A stretch of DNA of 64,000 nt from Wolfiporia cocos (taxonomy: Eukaryota > Basidiomycota > Agaricomycetes > Polyporales > Phaeolaceae). A program made the translations under genes and the position numbers. Each line of letters opens with the position of its first letter. The stretch's first letter is position 1. The notes beneath the pieces are model-generated. The model was not told the origin of the DNA. It searched no databases and worked only from the letters and a program-made list of their open reading frames with translations. Location of the stretch: NCBI GenBank assembly GCA_029448655.1, contig JACCLO010000003.1:4092001-4156000 (forward strand), read 5' to 3'. This document shows positions 9,301 to 18,956 of this stretch, one piece after another.

Positions 9301-9779
9301 TTTCTTGCGCAGATGTATCTTATTTTATTCAGATGTATCTATGCAGCACGCTTGGGCGTTAAGATTGCTTATTATTAGAGTGCCCCAGATGCATCTACGG
9401 TGTCTCTAAAGATGCATCTCCGGCACTGAAGTCCCTCGAACCGTAGTGCGGCGGTGCAGAGGGCAGCAACGAAGCGTAGCGCCGTGTGCGCGTTGACCAT
9501 AGCAATATACGCACGACTCAACTGACGCAACTCTCTTGTGCGTACGCAATTGCGCTACGCAACGGTACGCGTACGCAACGTACGCAATGTTAGCGCAATC
9601 TTACCGTAAGATATGTCGTTCAATGGCATATGTCAATTCTACGGAGTATGTCACATGATCTGTTAGATACATTTGGATAGACTTCGAGGCATTGAACTTT
9701 TCAGGATACACTTAGATACAGTAGGATTTATTTGGGTACTTCTAGATACGTATACTCGGATTTTCACTGGGCATTAACC

Positions 9780-10297
9780 TCAGATAGCCACCAACCCCAA
9801 CTTTGGAGCGTTCCGATCGGTCTCACGAGAGTCTCCCAGCTCCCAGCTTCCTCTGTTCTCAGCTCATAGATCTGATCAATCTCATTTTTGCCGCATGCAC
9901 TCACTCCAGTTGGTCTAGTCACTGTTCTACGCCACTTTTTCGCCGCATCAATAAGATCTTCAATCCAAGGGAGCTTCGCTGCTATGCACGTACCTCATTG
10001 TTCTGAATACAATTGCGGGTGCTTTCTGCATGTACAGGGGACTTTCTGGAGGCAGGAGACCCTATCCTTGTGTCAATCATGAAGCCAAACGGTGCCTGAG
10101 CATCCTTCACGCAAGTGTCAACTATCCGGCCTTCCACACGGATATTCATCATGCGAAGATCTCTCTTCCTCTTCTGCTGATACACGGATTATGGGTCGTG
10201 CACCTCACCCGTGGCTTTTAAAGTTGGGTCGATGATAGCGGTTGCGCATCTTGCCGTCCTTGCTGGCCTTCTGGGTGTTGCCTCCGTGCATTAAGCA
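9780..10297. other. Intergenic, upstream of the wax-synthase-like gene
   Basis: I see no supported gene here. Small ORFs are not conserved-looking; the stretch presumably holds the 5' region of the gene beginning at 10298. Confidence 0.4.
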
Positions 10298-11647
10298 ATG
10301 TCTGACCGCCCACTGCTCCCAATATTACCTGCTCTGTTGGTGCCAAATGTCATCGTCGCCAGTCTCATAGCGTTGAGACTGCAATGGCTTACTCGTTTAG
10401 CCGGATTCATCATGTACACCTGCCTCCTTGGCATGGCGTATCGATGCACCACAGGGAACATATGGTATAACTACGTGTTGGGCTGCCAATTAATGGACCA
10501 GTACTTGGTTGCCGGTCAATTGTTGTGGTTCAATGATCCGCTGTTGGAGCTGCGTCACGAACGCGACGTTATACATCCGTCCAAACTCCCTTTCGTGCGC
10601 CGAGTCTACTGGTCGCTGTGCTTATTGAGCAATCGCCGTGGTGTGGGCTGGAGCTGTCAGGTAAATGCTCTGCTAGCGCTTGTTTCCTCATCTCTGTTGG
10701 CCGTCAGACTGATTGCACAGGTCGCCAACGTACCCCCTCGCCCGAGCGAGTTATGCTGGCAGTTCGTCCGCAAGCGGCTTCTGAACATCTGCCGCTTGTA
10801 CATCATTCTCGATTTCCTTCAGCTGTACGTCCTCTCCATCCGCCCAGAGACGTTAGCACAGCGGTGGTTCTACGGCCTCGGTCGGCTGAGCACGATGATG
10901 ATGATGATGAACGCGCAAGCATCGATCGTCAGTGTAGTCGCCGCCGCCACGGGACTCTCTAAGCCACAGGACTGGCCCGCGGTCTTCGGGAAGCTCTCCG
11001 ATGCCTATACCGTCCGTCGCTTCTGGGGGTGAGTGCCTCGCCCTACCTCCACCACGCTTCTCATCTCTTCGCAGGCGTACCTATCACCAAAACGTCCGGC
11101 GGGTGCGTTCGCACGTCTTCTGAGCTTACTCATGGCAGCTCACAAAAAACGAACGTCCACACGGGCCCGTTTCGTGTAATGCGGGCAGTATACGGCCTCA
11201 TGGGGCAAGCGCGTGTGCCGGCTTCTCAGTTTGCAGCCCGGCTCATGGGCATCCTCCCACACGCAGCTCGCCGTCGGCTTCGCTCTCTCCGCTTTGATGC
11301 ATTGCTCAGGAGACCTCATGGTGGGCCCGTCCATTTTCGGCGCGTCGTTCGCGTACTTCGCAGCACAGGCAGCGGTGATCGCTCTCGAGGATGTCGTGAT
11401 TGCGGCGACACGTAAAAAAGGGATCGCTTGGTCGGGGAGGGTGGTGAAGAGCGTGGGGTATGTTTGGGTGGTGCTGTGGCTTGGCATATCGACGCCTTGG
11501 CTGTTCAACTGGACGGTAAAGGCAGGAATTGACGGTTATCGGCGCCTGCCATTCTCTCCCCTGGAGGTGCTTACATGTAGTATGAATACTGGTCCTGCTT
11601 GGTTTGCATCACGCAGTATTGCATGTCGCGCCACCAATGCACGCTGA
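10298..11647 (+). CDS. Wax synthase-like / MBOAT-type membrane O-acyltransferase
   Basis: Three exons by eye: 10298-11028, 11075-11102 and 11189-11647, giving 405 residues with phases that match. The protein is strongly hydrophobic with about eight likely membrane segments. The signature FWGRTYHQNVRR is split over the first intron and is followed by the typical YTASWGK...ASSHTQLAVGFALSALMHCSGD region; the His in ALMHCSGD corresponds to the conserved MBOAT-type histidine. Members of this fungal wax-synthase domain family esterify lipids or terpenoids in the ER membrane; the substrate here cannot be told. No terpene synthase or other pathway gene is adjacent, so a biosynthetic cluster is not supported. 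Start is the first ATG of the open frame and precedes a hydrophobic segment. The last 20 residues are not family-like and the 3' end might be spliced differently. Confidence 0.82.
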
Positions 11648-12389
11648 TTTAGCTGGATCGATAATGTAACGGGATTAGTGTATCACATTACTTGACTATA
11701 TCGGATCACATCTTTACAGGTACAGATAGTCTCCCACAATCGACAGTATCCGCACGGTACCGTGTATTTCGCAATGTATTGGTGTACATAGCTGAACGCA
11801 GCAATACACTAAATGCATTATAGTGGATCGTTATCTGTGTCTCGCATTTCTGCTGCCAATCATCCACGACTCCCTTGCTGCGACATGATCTCCTTCCACT
11901 TCACATCGTTCAGCTCTTTTTCCAACCTGATCTGCTGCTTTGACATCTTCCGCTGCAATGCGATCAAAGACCGCGTCCAGAGGCGCACTGAACGGGATTA
12001 TACGGCCGCGTTGCGCAAGCTCCCATTCCAAGAATTTGTAAAAGGTGGCCCTTGATATATGGTGGAGCTCGGATTATCTCCACGGAGCAGTACAATGCAC
12101 TCAGAGATGAATTGATAATATTTGGCGTCAGATTCATGATTCGTTCAAAGCACTGGCAACGGATCCTCGAAACATAGGGATTTAAGTTTGGACATCATAG
12201 CTATGCATGTGCTCGCCGGCAGCGAATCGCTTATCGAATCCCGGCGGAATAATTTGAGTGTTAGTTAGGACATGTCTTGAGATGTGAGCACAACTCGTGG
12301 GAGGAAAAGCTAGAGCTATTTGGGTAAAGGAGCAGTAGCATGCTGTGTTTGTGATGCAGTGGGGGTGCCACAGTGCGCCACAGTGGTAC
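11648..12389. other. Intergenic stretch
   Basis: No gene is supported. Small ORFs on both strands (for example 11813-12055) show no recognisable motif. Confidence 0.4.
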
Positions 12390-13060
12390 AGATTACCAGC
12401 TACCCTTAACGGCTGATCCTGCAGCATCAGTGTCTGCGACGGGAACTCGTACCCGCCGTTGTTCATGCCGCCGCCGATGCCGCCGGGCGGGAAGCGCTGG
12501 TTCTAGAAGTTTATCAGTAACGCGCTGTCCGCGCTGCTGGGGCCTGGCGCGCTCGGCGGGGGGCACGCCGTTCGGCGGCATGTTGGGCGGGTGGCCCGCC
12601 GGCGTGTGGCTCTGCGAGTGCGTCCCACCGCTGTGGGGGGGACGCCCCGAGCTGCGACGGGTGCGACTGGTGCCCGTGCGCCATGGGCGGGCTGAAGCCG
12701 TTCTGCTGCATGCCGTTCATACCGACGCCGGCGCCTCCGACGCTGCCCACGCCGACGCCAGCGCCGCCGGGGAAGCTCAGGTAGAACCCTAGGCCGTTCA
12801 CGTGGTTCTGCGCCTGCTGCATGAGGACATGCTGGCGGCCGGCGTGGTTCGCCTGCTGCAGCTGGAGCGGGGGTACAGGTTGCCGCCGACGGCCTGGCCG
12901 TTCTGGCTCTGGCCGTTCTGGAGAACGTTCATCTGCGACTGGGGCAGCTGCCCGGGCGGGTGCTATTGCGGCGGCTGCGGGAGGAAGTGCGGGTTCATCA
13001 CGCCCTTCGACCGGAGCATGTCGGGGGCGGGTTCATCGGTGCGCTGGCTCGTCGCCGGAC
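12390..13060 (-). pseudogene. Decayed fragment of a Gln/Gly/Pro-rich low-complexity protein
   Basis: A GC-rich island in which minus-strand translation gives coherent low-complexity segments in shifting frames. These are a Pro/Gln segment (NPHFLPQPPQ, then a TAG, then HPPGQLPQSQMNVLQNGQSQ), MQQAQNHVNGLG with a Gly/Val-rich run, and FPPGGIGGGMNNGGYEFPSQ. The frame breaks and the internal stop mean the sequence cannot encode one protein as it stands. Such composition is common in fungal transcription cofactors, but I cannot name the parent gene. An alternative is a gene with several unusual introns. Confidence 0.4.
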
Positions 13061-13563
13061 GGAGGGACGCGAAGGGGTACTGGGCGGGCGGGGGGGCTCA
13101 CACACAGAAAGCAAGGAGCCTGCGCGGCTGGATATGGCAGGCTTCGGCGCGACACGGGGCGGTTAGGCGGGCTCGCAGCCGAGCAGAACGGAGACTGACC
13201 TGTGCCCGACGGACTCGAGGGCGAGGACAACACGAGGACGAGGGCAGGCAGACCTGGGCGTCTCTCGCACTCGCACGCTCGCGACCGCACTGCTTCTCTC
13301 ACAACGTAAATACGTTACTTCTCGAAACTCTGATGCATTGTCCTACGTTTATATAGGCGTGTCATTTCACTCACTTCGTCACACTAGTTGATGGGTACAA
13401 CCCGAAGACCAAGCGCAAGCAGGCGACCAAGACGAGCATCTAAGTCAGCGATGCCCTCTATGCAGAGCTACTCGTTTACCCTGTCACCCAACGGAGTGTG
13501 ATCCATACAATTGCATCAAAGCAATCACTACAATACATATTAGAACAAACCATGTTACGAAAT
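13061..13563. other. Intergenic, GC-rich then 3' flank of SF3B1
   Basis: Open frames here follow GC composition and show no domain. The last part is the 3' flank of the minus-strand splicing factor gene. Confidence 0.4.
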
Positions 13564-16500
13564 CTAGATGAACATCTGCAACGGGTGGCGATCGTAGACA
13601 TTCTGGCCTTCGCTGAGCTCGCCTAGGTCAGGATAGAACGGCACGAGTGCATCCGCCGCTCCGAGGTAAAGGGAGTTATAGATACGCCAGTACACCTGCA
13701 GAACAGTCGTCAATCATAGAACATGATATAGAAACGCCAGACGCACCTCTCGAACCTTCCTCGCAGGATGGAAGAGACCTTGCAAGACGTAGCTGAGCAG
13801 CACGCCAGGACCAAGTGTGACGCGCATAGCCTCAACGGCCTCCATGACAGCGCCGATGACGTGAGGAGATGTTTCGAAGCAGTTAGGCCAGACGAGGTTC
13901 ATCAGGTGCAGCATGGAATCCTCGCATCCAAGTCCAGCAACTCCGAGGGCGAGGTGCTTGACGATTGTGCTCGCTGTCTGACGGTGCACGAGGTCGCGGT
14001 CCGTCAACGCATCCTCCAACATGGTCACGACCGAGTCGGCATAGTACGCGGACTGTGGTCCGACATATTCGAAGACGAATGACAGCGCCTTAAGACAACC
14101 AGTCCGGACATTCAGCTCGGCCGTGCGGTACTCGTTCAAGATGGCAGGAATACAGGTGAACGCTAGATTATCGATTAATGCCACGCGAACCACTCCAAGG
14201 AATATAGCACTTACGACCGCAAGTCTCGGCAACAATGGCGATAGCCACGGTACTGCAGACACGACTTTGACGCTCTTGGACACGGAGGTTTGTGAGCAGC
14301 ACTTGAAGGACATCTTGCGGACCCAAACTCTTCGCGATATAACCGAACGAGTTCACAGCGGCACGTCGGATACCCTTCTTGTGCGCCTTAAGCAGATCCA
14401 GTAGCTCGAAACAGATACGCATCCATTCCCTAGCAGGAACGAACTCGGCACCACGATCGGCTATTGACAAATTAATCGGCATCAGCTAAGAAGGACAGGG
14501 CCACTTACCGATACGTCCAATCAAGTTGATCGTAGCTTCTTGCACTTTCTCATGTCGATTACGGAGAATAGGGGTCATGCGGGGAACTATGATCAAAGGG
14601 GTCAACAGTGGCTAGGCAGCATGAACTGAAGATACTCACGGAGATCTTTCACTGGCGGGTTCATCTGTGTCATACCCACGACGTTGGCAATAGCGCCTTC
14701 AGCAGCAATGATACTACCCAATGTGTCGGGGTATTCTTCACCAAGCTGTTCAAAGAGCACCAGACCGAGCTTGCTCAGAAGCTGGTCCTCACCGCACTGT
14801 TTGATGACGACGGCCAGGCGGGTTGTAAGGTCTGCTGCCTGCTGACGGACTTTGGCACTCTTGTTGTTCAGACGCCAAAGAATTGTGGATACAATCTGTG
14901 TCAAATAAGGCTTGACACGAATGCCTATTGAAAAGATCAGCAACTGATGTTGGTACGAATATGTAGGGAAGCATACCGAGGGCGTTGACGACAGTACCAA
15001 ATCCGTCCAGCATGACCTGATCCTCCGTAGTCTGCTCCTGGAATGAGTAGATGATACCGTCGACGAGTCGGGTCTCGAGTCGCTCGTCAATATCGGAGGC
15101 ACCAAGGGACGCAACGACCTTGGTGATAGTTTCCATAACCATCTTCCGGTACGGCTCCGCCTCGTCCTTCAGCTCGTTGACGATCCTACCAACGATCTCC
15201 GCAACACCAGACTTCTGCGCCAGCTCGACCGTCGTCTCCACAACCTGCCTGTAATTCCTCCTGTCCAGAGCCATGCGACGCACCCAGAAGGCCTTGAAGA
15301 AGTCCGGCAGGATATCCTGCTTGATGTACTGCGGCGTGACACCCTCGGTTGCCGCGCATTGCTGGACAACCTTGAGGACGATCTTCTTCATCTCTTCATC
15401 CGACGTTTGGAACTCACGGATGAGGATGATCGTGACCTCCTTGATATAGTACGACACGTACTCGGGGTCCATAAGCGGCAGGATGAAACCGATTGCCTTC
15501 AAGAATGCCGCAAGACTCTTGCCACGGTGCAGACGAATACCGACCCACAGCGGCTTGAGGACGTTGTCGAACGATTCGATACCGTACGGCGCTGCTGCCT
15601 CTGCGAGCGCTGCAAGTCCGAGAGCAGTCATGGTTCGCACCTTCTGCTGTTCATCTTGCAACCCATGCGCGATGCAGTCAACGAGGTTGCGGAGATGTGG
15701 TAGAACGGCGCATCCCATCATGATCGCAATCTGTTGGACAATACGGATACCGGTGTGTCGCGCCTGCCATGACTTCTTACTCCTACAGACGGCCTTCAAG
15801 AAGGGGAGGAGCGAAGGAATACCAAGAGCGGATGCGACGACGGAAAACGCACGCGCAGTAGTGTTACGGACATATTCGTCGGCGTGGTCGATATCAGGTC
15901 GCATGGTGGAAATCATGTGGGCGAGACCAGCAGCTTTGGACAGGTTGGAGATAATCTCGCGACCTTCGACACGAGCGTAGTAATCCTCATCGATAAGAAG
16001 TGGTTCAATGACGACCAGAATCTTGTGCACGTATGGCCGGACCAGATCGTCGAGCTTGTACAGCACACGGTCGATGACCTTGACAAGCAGGTGGCGCTCC
16101 TGGTCCTCGAGCGTGCGCTCCATAAGCAATGGGAGGATCTTATCGAAGAGAGGACCAGCCCCGAATTCACGAGCTTTGTCGGTAATCTGTCGGAGGGCAG
16201 TTTTGCGAACGGGAGGCGTACCGTTCTTGATTTTGAGAAGCAGGCGCATAATCTTGCGCTCCTTCATCTCTTCGACAGAAAGCTCCGTTTCGTCCTCCTC
16301 CTTCAGGATCTTAGCAAAGTATTGTGCATCTTCTGCCTTGAAGAAGGCGAGACTGCCGACGCCTGGAATCTCGGTCGGAAGTTCGGGGGCAAGGCCAGCA
16401 GCTGCAGCCATAGAGGCAGCGTCTGAGCTTTCCTGGATTTGGAAGCCGCCAACCTCGGTGACTGGCGTTGCGAACTTTGGAGGGCGGACGAGAGGAGCAT

Positions 16501-17251
16501 AGCCTGGCGGCGGAGTGACGATGGCGTAGCCCGTGGCAGGGAGGATAGCGTCCAGCTCCTCATCTGTGAGATACCGGTTGTGCTTATCCTCCTGCATGAA
16601 GCCGGGCGCGTTCATGATGATGGGAACCATCGGGGCATCCTGGCCTGCATTGGCAGGCGTCTGGTCCCAACGCGACCGCTTTGGTGTCTCCCCAACATTG
16701 ACGTCGGCGGGCGTCGCGTCCCACCGTGAGCGACGCTTCTTAGGGGCGGCGTCCTCCAGAGCCTTGTCGGACCACTCACCGCCCTTGACGTCCTTGTTCT
16801 CCTTGTCCTCAGGCTCATCGACGTCCCACCTGCGCTTCCGCTTCAACCCAGACAACTCCTTCGCAGCAGCCTCAATCTCAGCGCGCGGAGGTGTCTTGTC
16901 GAGATCCATCTTGGTCTGCCCCTCCTCCCGTGCCTCCTTCTCCCTCTCCTCAATCGCCCGTCTGACTCGCTCCTCCTCCTTTTCGAGTCTCTGCAGCCTC
17001 ATCGCATCCTTGTAGCCACCGTCAACGTCCTTCCCTTCCTCAGCTGCCTTGAATGCATCCTCGCTCTCGTGCGCCTGGCGATTGAATCGTCGGTTGTGGT
17101 AGTCGGATTGGCGTGAAGCAATCTGACGCTTCGAGGCTGTCTCGGCGAAGGGGTCGTAGTCCTCCTCTTCGGCAAGCTCTGCAAATTCCTGCAGAACCTC
17201 CTTCGGTGCAGTAAAAGAGTCGACTAGTCTCGGAGAGTTTGGAGAAGCCAT
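13564..17251 (-). CDS. SF3B1: Splicing factor 3B subunit 1 (SF3b155, Prp10-type)
   Basis: Six exons: 17251-14977, 14924-14640, 14586-14509, 14460-14215, 14162-13747, 13695-13564, giving 1143 residues in a continuous frame. This scaffold of the U2 snRNP SF3b complex holds the branch-point helix in the nucleus. The N-terminal third has three RWD motifs ([27 protein letters not shown]), the U2AF-ligand-type motifs that bind UHM domains. The rest is the HEAT-repeat superhelix, very close to the human protein (DEQQKVRT near residue 536, [28 protein letters not shown] end). The lysine of QQKVRT, equivalent to human K700, is present. The C-terminus ends DRHPLQMFI. The open frame continues upstream to an ATG at 17368; the ATG at 17251 was chosen because the family-like sequence begins there. 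It appears intact. Confidence 0.96.
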
Positions 17252-17569
17252 CGTCCCCAGAAGAATATAGATGAAGGTGGGAGTAGTGGCGGATGGGTGT
17301 CTGGAATGACCAATACGGCGATTGCCATACATTTCCTTCTCCGACAGTATCCCCGCTCCTGGCGCCACAGTTGAGTGGCTCCTGCTGGCATGACTCCCTT
17401 CGGCTATGCAAATATCAAGGCTCGACGAAGACCACCTCCTGCTGTCTTTCTAGCACTATGCATGCCGTCTCAAGGCTCCCATTTTTCATTCTGCATGTCC
17501 GTATTTATTCGCTCTTCAGTGAACTGATGGTATGACACTAGATATGACACGCAGTAACTAGGCTACCTT
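17252..17569. other. Intergenic between SF3B1 and MZT1
   Basis: Both flanking genes run on the minus strand, so this holds the SF3B1 5' region and the MZT1 3' region. No further gene is seen. Confidence 0.5.
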
Positions 17570-17898
17570 CTATCGACCGCTTGCTGGAGAATGTGTGTTC
17601 AGAGCTTGATTCTCTCTTCTCAGCTCTTGGACCACTGCCTGCGATATACTCAGCCTCTGTACAAGGACCTGGCAACTCCACGCTTACCGCCAGTGCTTCT
17701 GGATTCACGCCGCTTTCTATCATGCTCACACAGGTTGCAAGCGTCTCCTTGTCCAGCTGCGTGTTCAACAGCTGTGATATGTCGTATAAAACTTGTCGAA
17801 AATGAGCGTGTTCTAGGTCTTCGAGGATGGTGAATGCGGGACTCACTGTCGAGGGTCTGTTGTGCCGATGTGATCCTGTCGGAATCTCGTGACGACAT
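17570..17898 (-). CDS. MZT1: Mitotic-spindle organizing protein 1 (MOZART1)
   Basis: Three small exons: 17898-17847, 17791-17688 and 17638-17570, giving 74 residues in frame. The protein is a small helical subunit of the gamma-tubulin complex that activates it at spindle pole bodies. The family core is clear after splicing: [20 protein letters not shown], then [13 protein letters not shown], then [12 protein letters not shown]. Length matches the 60-80 residues usual for the family. An in-frame ATG at 17931 would add 11 residues ([11 protein letters not shown]); the shorter start is preferred by length. Without splicing the gene is easily missed, because each exon lies in a different frame. 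It is divergent from the DOPA dioxygenase gene, with 366 bp between the starts. Confidence 0.9.
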
Positions 17899-18264
17899 AT
17901 CTTGTATGCTACTTGTGTCTCCTCCTGCCAATGCCCTTCTTCACGCCTGCTCACGGCTGGCTCTCTGGATGCGTGTTGTTGCGACGCGTCGGTGGAGGTT
18001 GTCGCGCATGTGGCGTAAACCTGCTGACGCCGACGCGTCGTGTTCACATGACTCAGCTGGGCGTCATCCGAGGCAGTTCAGTGAAGGACGATGTCCGACC
18101 TTGCCTTCTCCTCTCTCGTGGATTGACGACATCAAGGTCAGTAAGCAGTCATAAGCAGCCGTAAGCAGGATTCCTATGCTTTGTAATCCGCGCATACAAC
18201 TATACAAGTAGCTCGTCTGGACGACGTGTGCGCAGTCTGTCGTCCCATCTTCCTTTCAGCTACG
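17899..18264. promoter_or_regulatory. Divergent promoter region of MZT1 and the DOPA dioxygenase gene
   Basis: The 366 bp between two divergent start codons should hold both promoters. I see no convincing TATA box or operator. Confidence 0.4.
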
Positions 18265-18956
18265 ATGTCGTGGAAGTCTCCTCTTGAGGGCTATGAGAAT
18301 GCCGAGCCCCTCCCGGCAACGATTAACCCAGACGGAAAGTCGCTCTATAACCCACCGGGACCCCTGTCTGCGTCGTACAACGACTTTCCAAAGCCCATTG
18401 ACTCGTCGAACAATGGCTTCGATTTCCACAGTATGTCTCTTGCAATACTACTCCGGCTGTCTCTGGGCCCATACTTGCGTAGTATACTACATGCAAAGCA
18501 GTCCCGTAGAGTCGCAGTATGCGAAAGAATTGCACGAACGCGTGAGAAGAGAGTTTCCCGAGGTAGGTTTTCATGCGTTCTGCCCAGGGAGCTCATAGGA
18601 CGACCGCATAACGTTCCGCTGTAGCTCCGCATTTACAAACTATGGGATAAACCCGTTGGTGCGTATTTCATCTGCAAAGCTCGTGGGCCTCTCTAGACGC
18701 CCTACGTCAGGTCCTCACCCCGTAGCGATGTTCGAGGTGAACACGTTCACACCCCATCAGACGGGAGCCTTCTTCTCTTGGCTCACGGTGAACCGGGGAC
18801 CTTGCTCGTGAGTATTTCAACATCGCTACTTTGTGCGCTCCGCTCAGCCCCCTCAGCGTCTTGATTCACCCCAATACCGGCAATTCTGTGAAGGATCATA
18901 CGGAACTGATGTCATGGATGGGGAGGCCATTCCCTTTGCTTGTCGAAACGCTCTGA
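18265..18956 (+). CDS. DOPA 4,5-dioxygenase family protein
   Basis: Five exons: 18265-18430, 18483-18562, 18625-18658, 18711-18807 and 18857-18956, giving 158 residues. The family (PF08883) cleaves catechol rings extradiol; the characterised Amanita muscaria enzyme opens DOPA on the way to muscaflavin/betalamic-type pigments. Conserved family stretches are visible after splicing: GFDFHIYYMQ, QYAKELHERVRREFPELRIY, GPHPVAMFEV, FTPHQTGAFFSWL and VLIHPNTGNSVKDH; the last three include the conserved histidines. Length is normal. No pigment pathway neighbour is seen, and many agaricomycetes with this gene make no betalains, so the natural substrate is open. Confidence 0.92.

Larger units (their letters stand above)
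8761..9437. mobile_element. Element A: foldback-ended element with two outward tRNA-like modules
   Basis: A 677-bp unit with about 62-bp terminal inverted repeats. Left end starts GTAGAGTTTCAGTGCC, right end (read inward) starts GAGGGACTTCAGTGCC. Each terminus contains two AGATGCATCT palindromes arranged as a foldback: AGTGCC-S-S-AGATGCATCT (8771-8788) faces AGATGCATCT-GGGGCACT (8802-8819). Flanking 7-mers are AAACCGT (8754-8760) and GAACCGT (9438-9444), one mismatch. The same two distinct ends recur in element B (53147-55704) in opposite orientation, with a perfect 7-bp duplication there. Inside lie a minus-strand tRNA-like module near the left end and a plus-strand one near the right end. 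No protein-coding ORF is seen. Confidence 0.8.
7754..9771. mobile_element. Non-autonomous DNA transposon with 8-bp target duplication, nested with element A
   Basis: Imperfect terminal inverted repeats: left (C)CAGTGAGAATCC at 7754-7766 and right GGATTTTCACTGGG at 9758-9771, which is CCCAGTGAAAATCC on the other strand. Both are flanked by the perfect 8-mer CATTAACC (7746-7753 and 9772-9779). Subterminal regions are rich in TGTATC motifs in mirrored orientation; for example TATCCAAATGTA appears near both ends. No transposase ORF is visible. An 8-bp duplication and CAGTG-type ends are compatible with hAT or KDZ-type elements, but the superfamily is not established. It is interrupted by element A at 8761-9437; without A and its duplicated flank it is about 1.33 kb. 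Confidence 0.72.

Noticed and set aside
15884..16502. Plus-strand ORFs of 160-180 codons
   Set aside because: Antisense to conserved SF3B1 HEAT-repeat exons.
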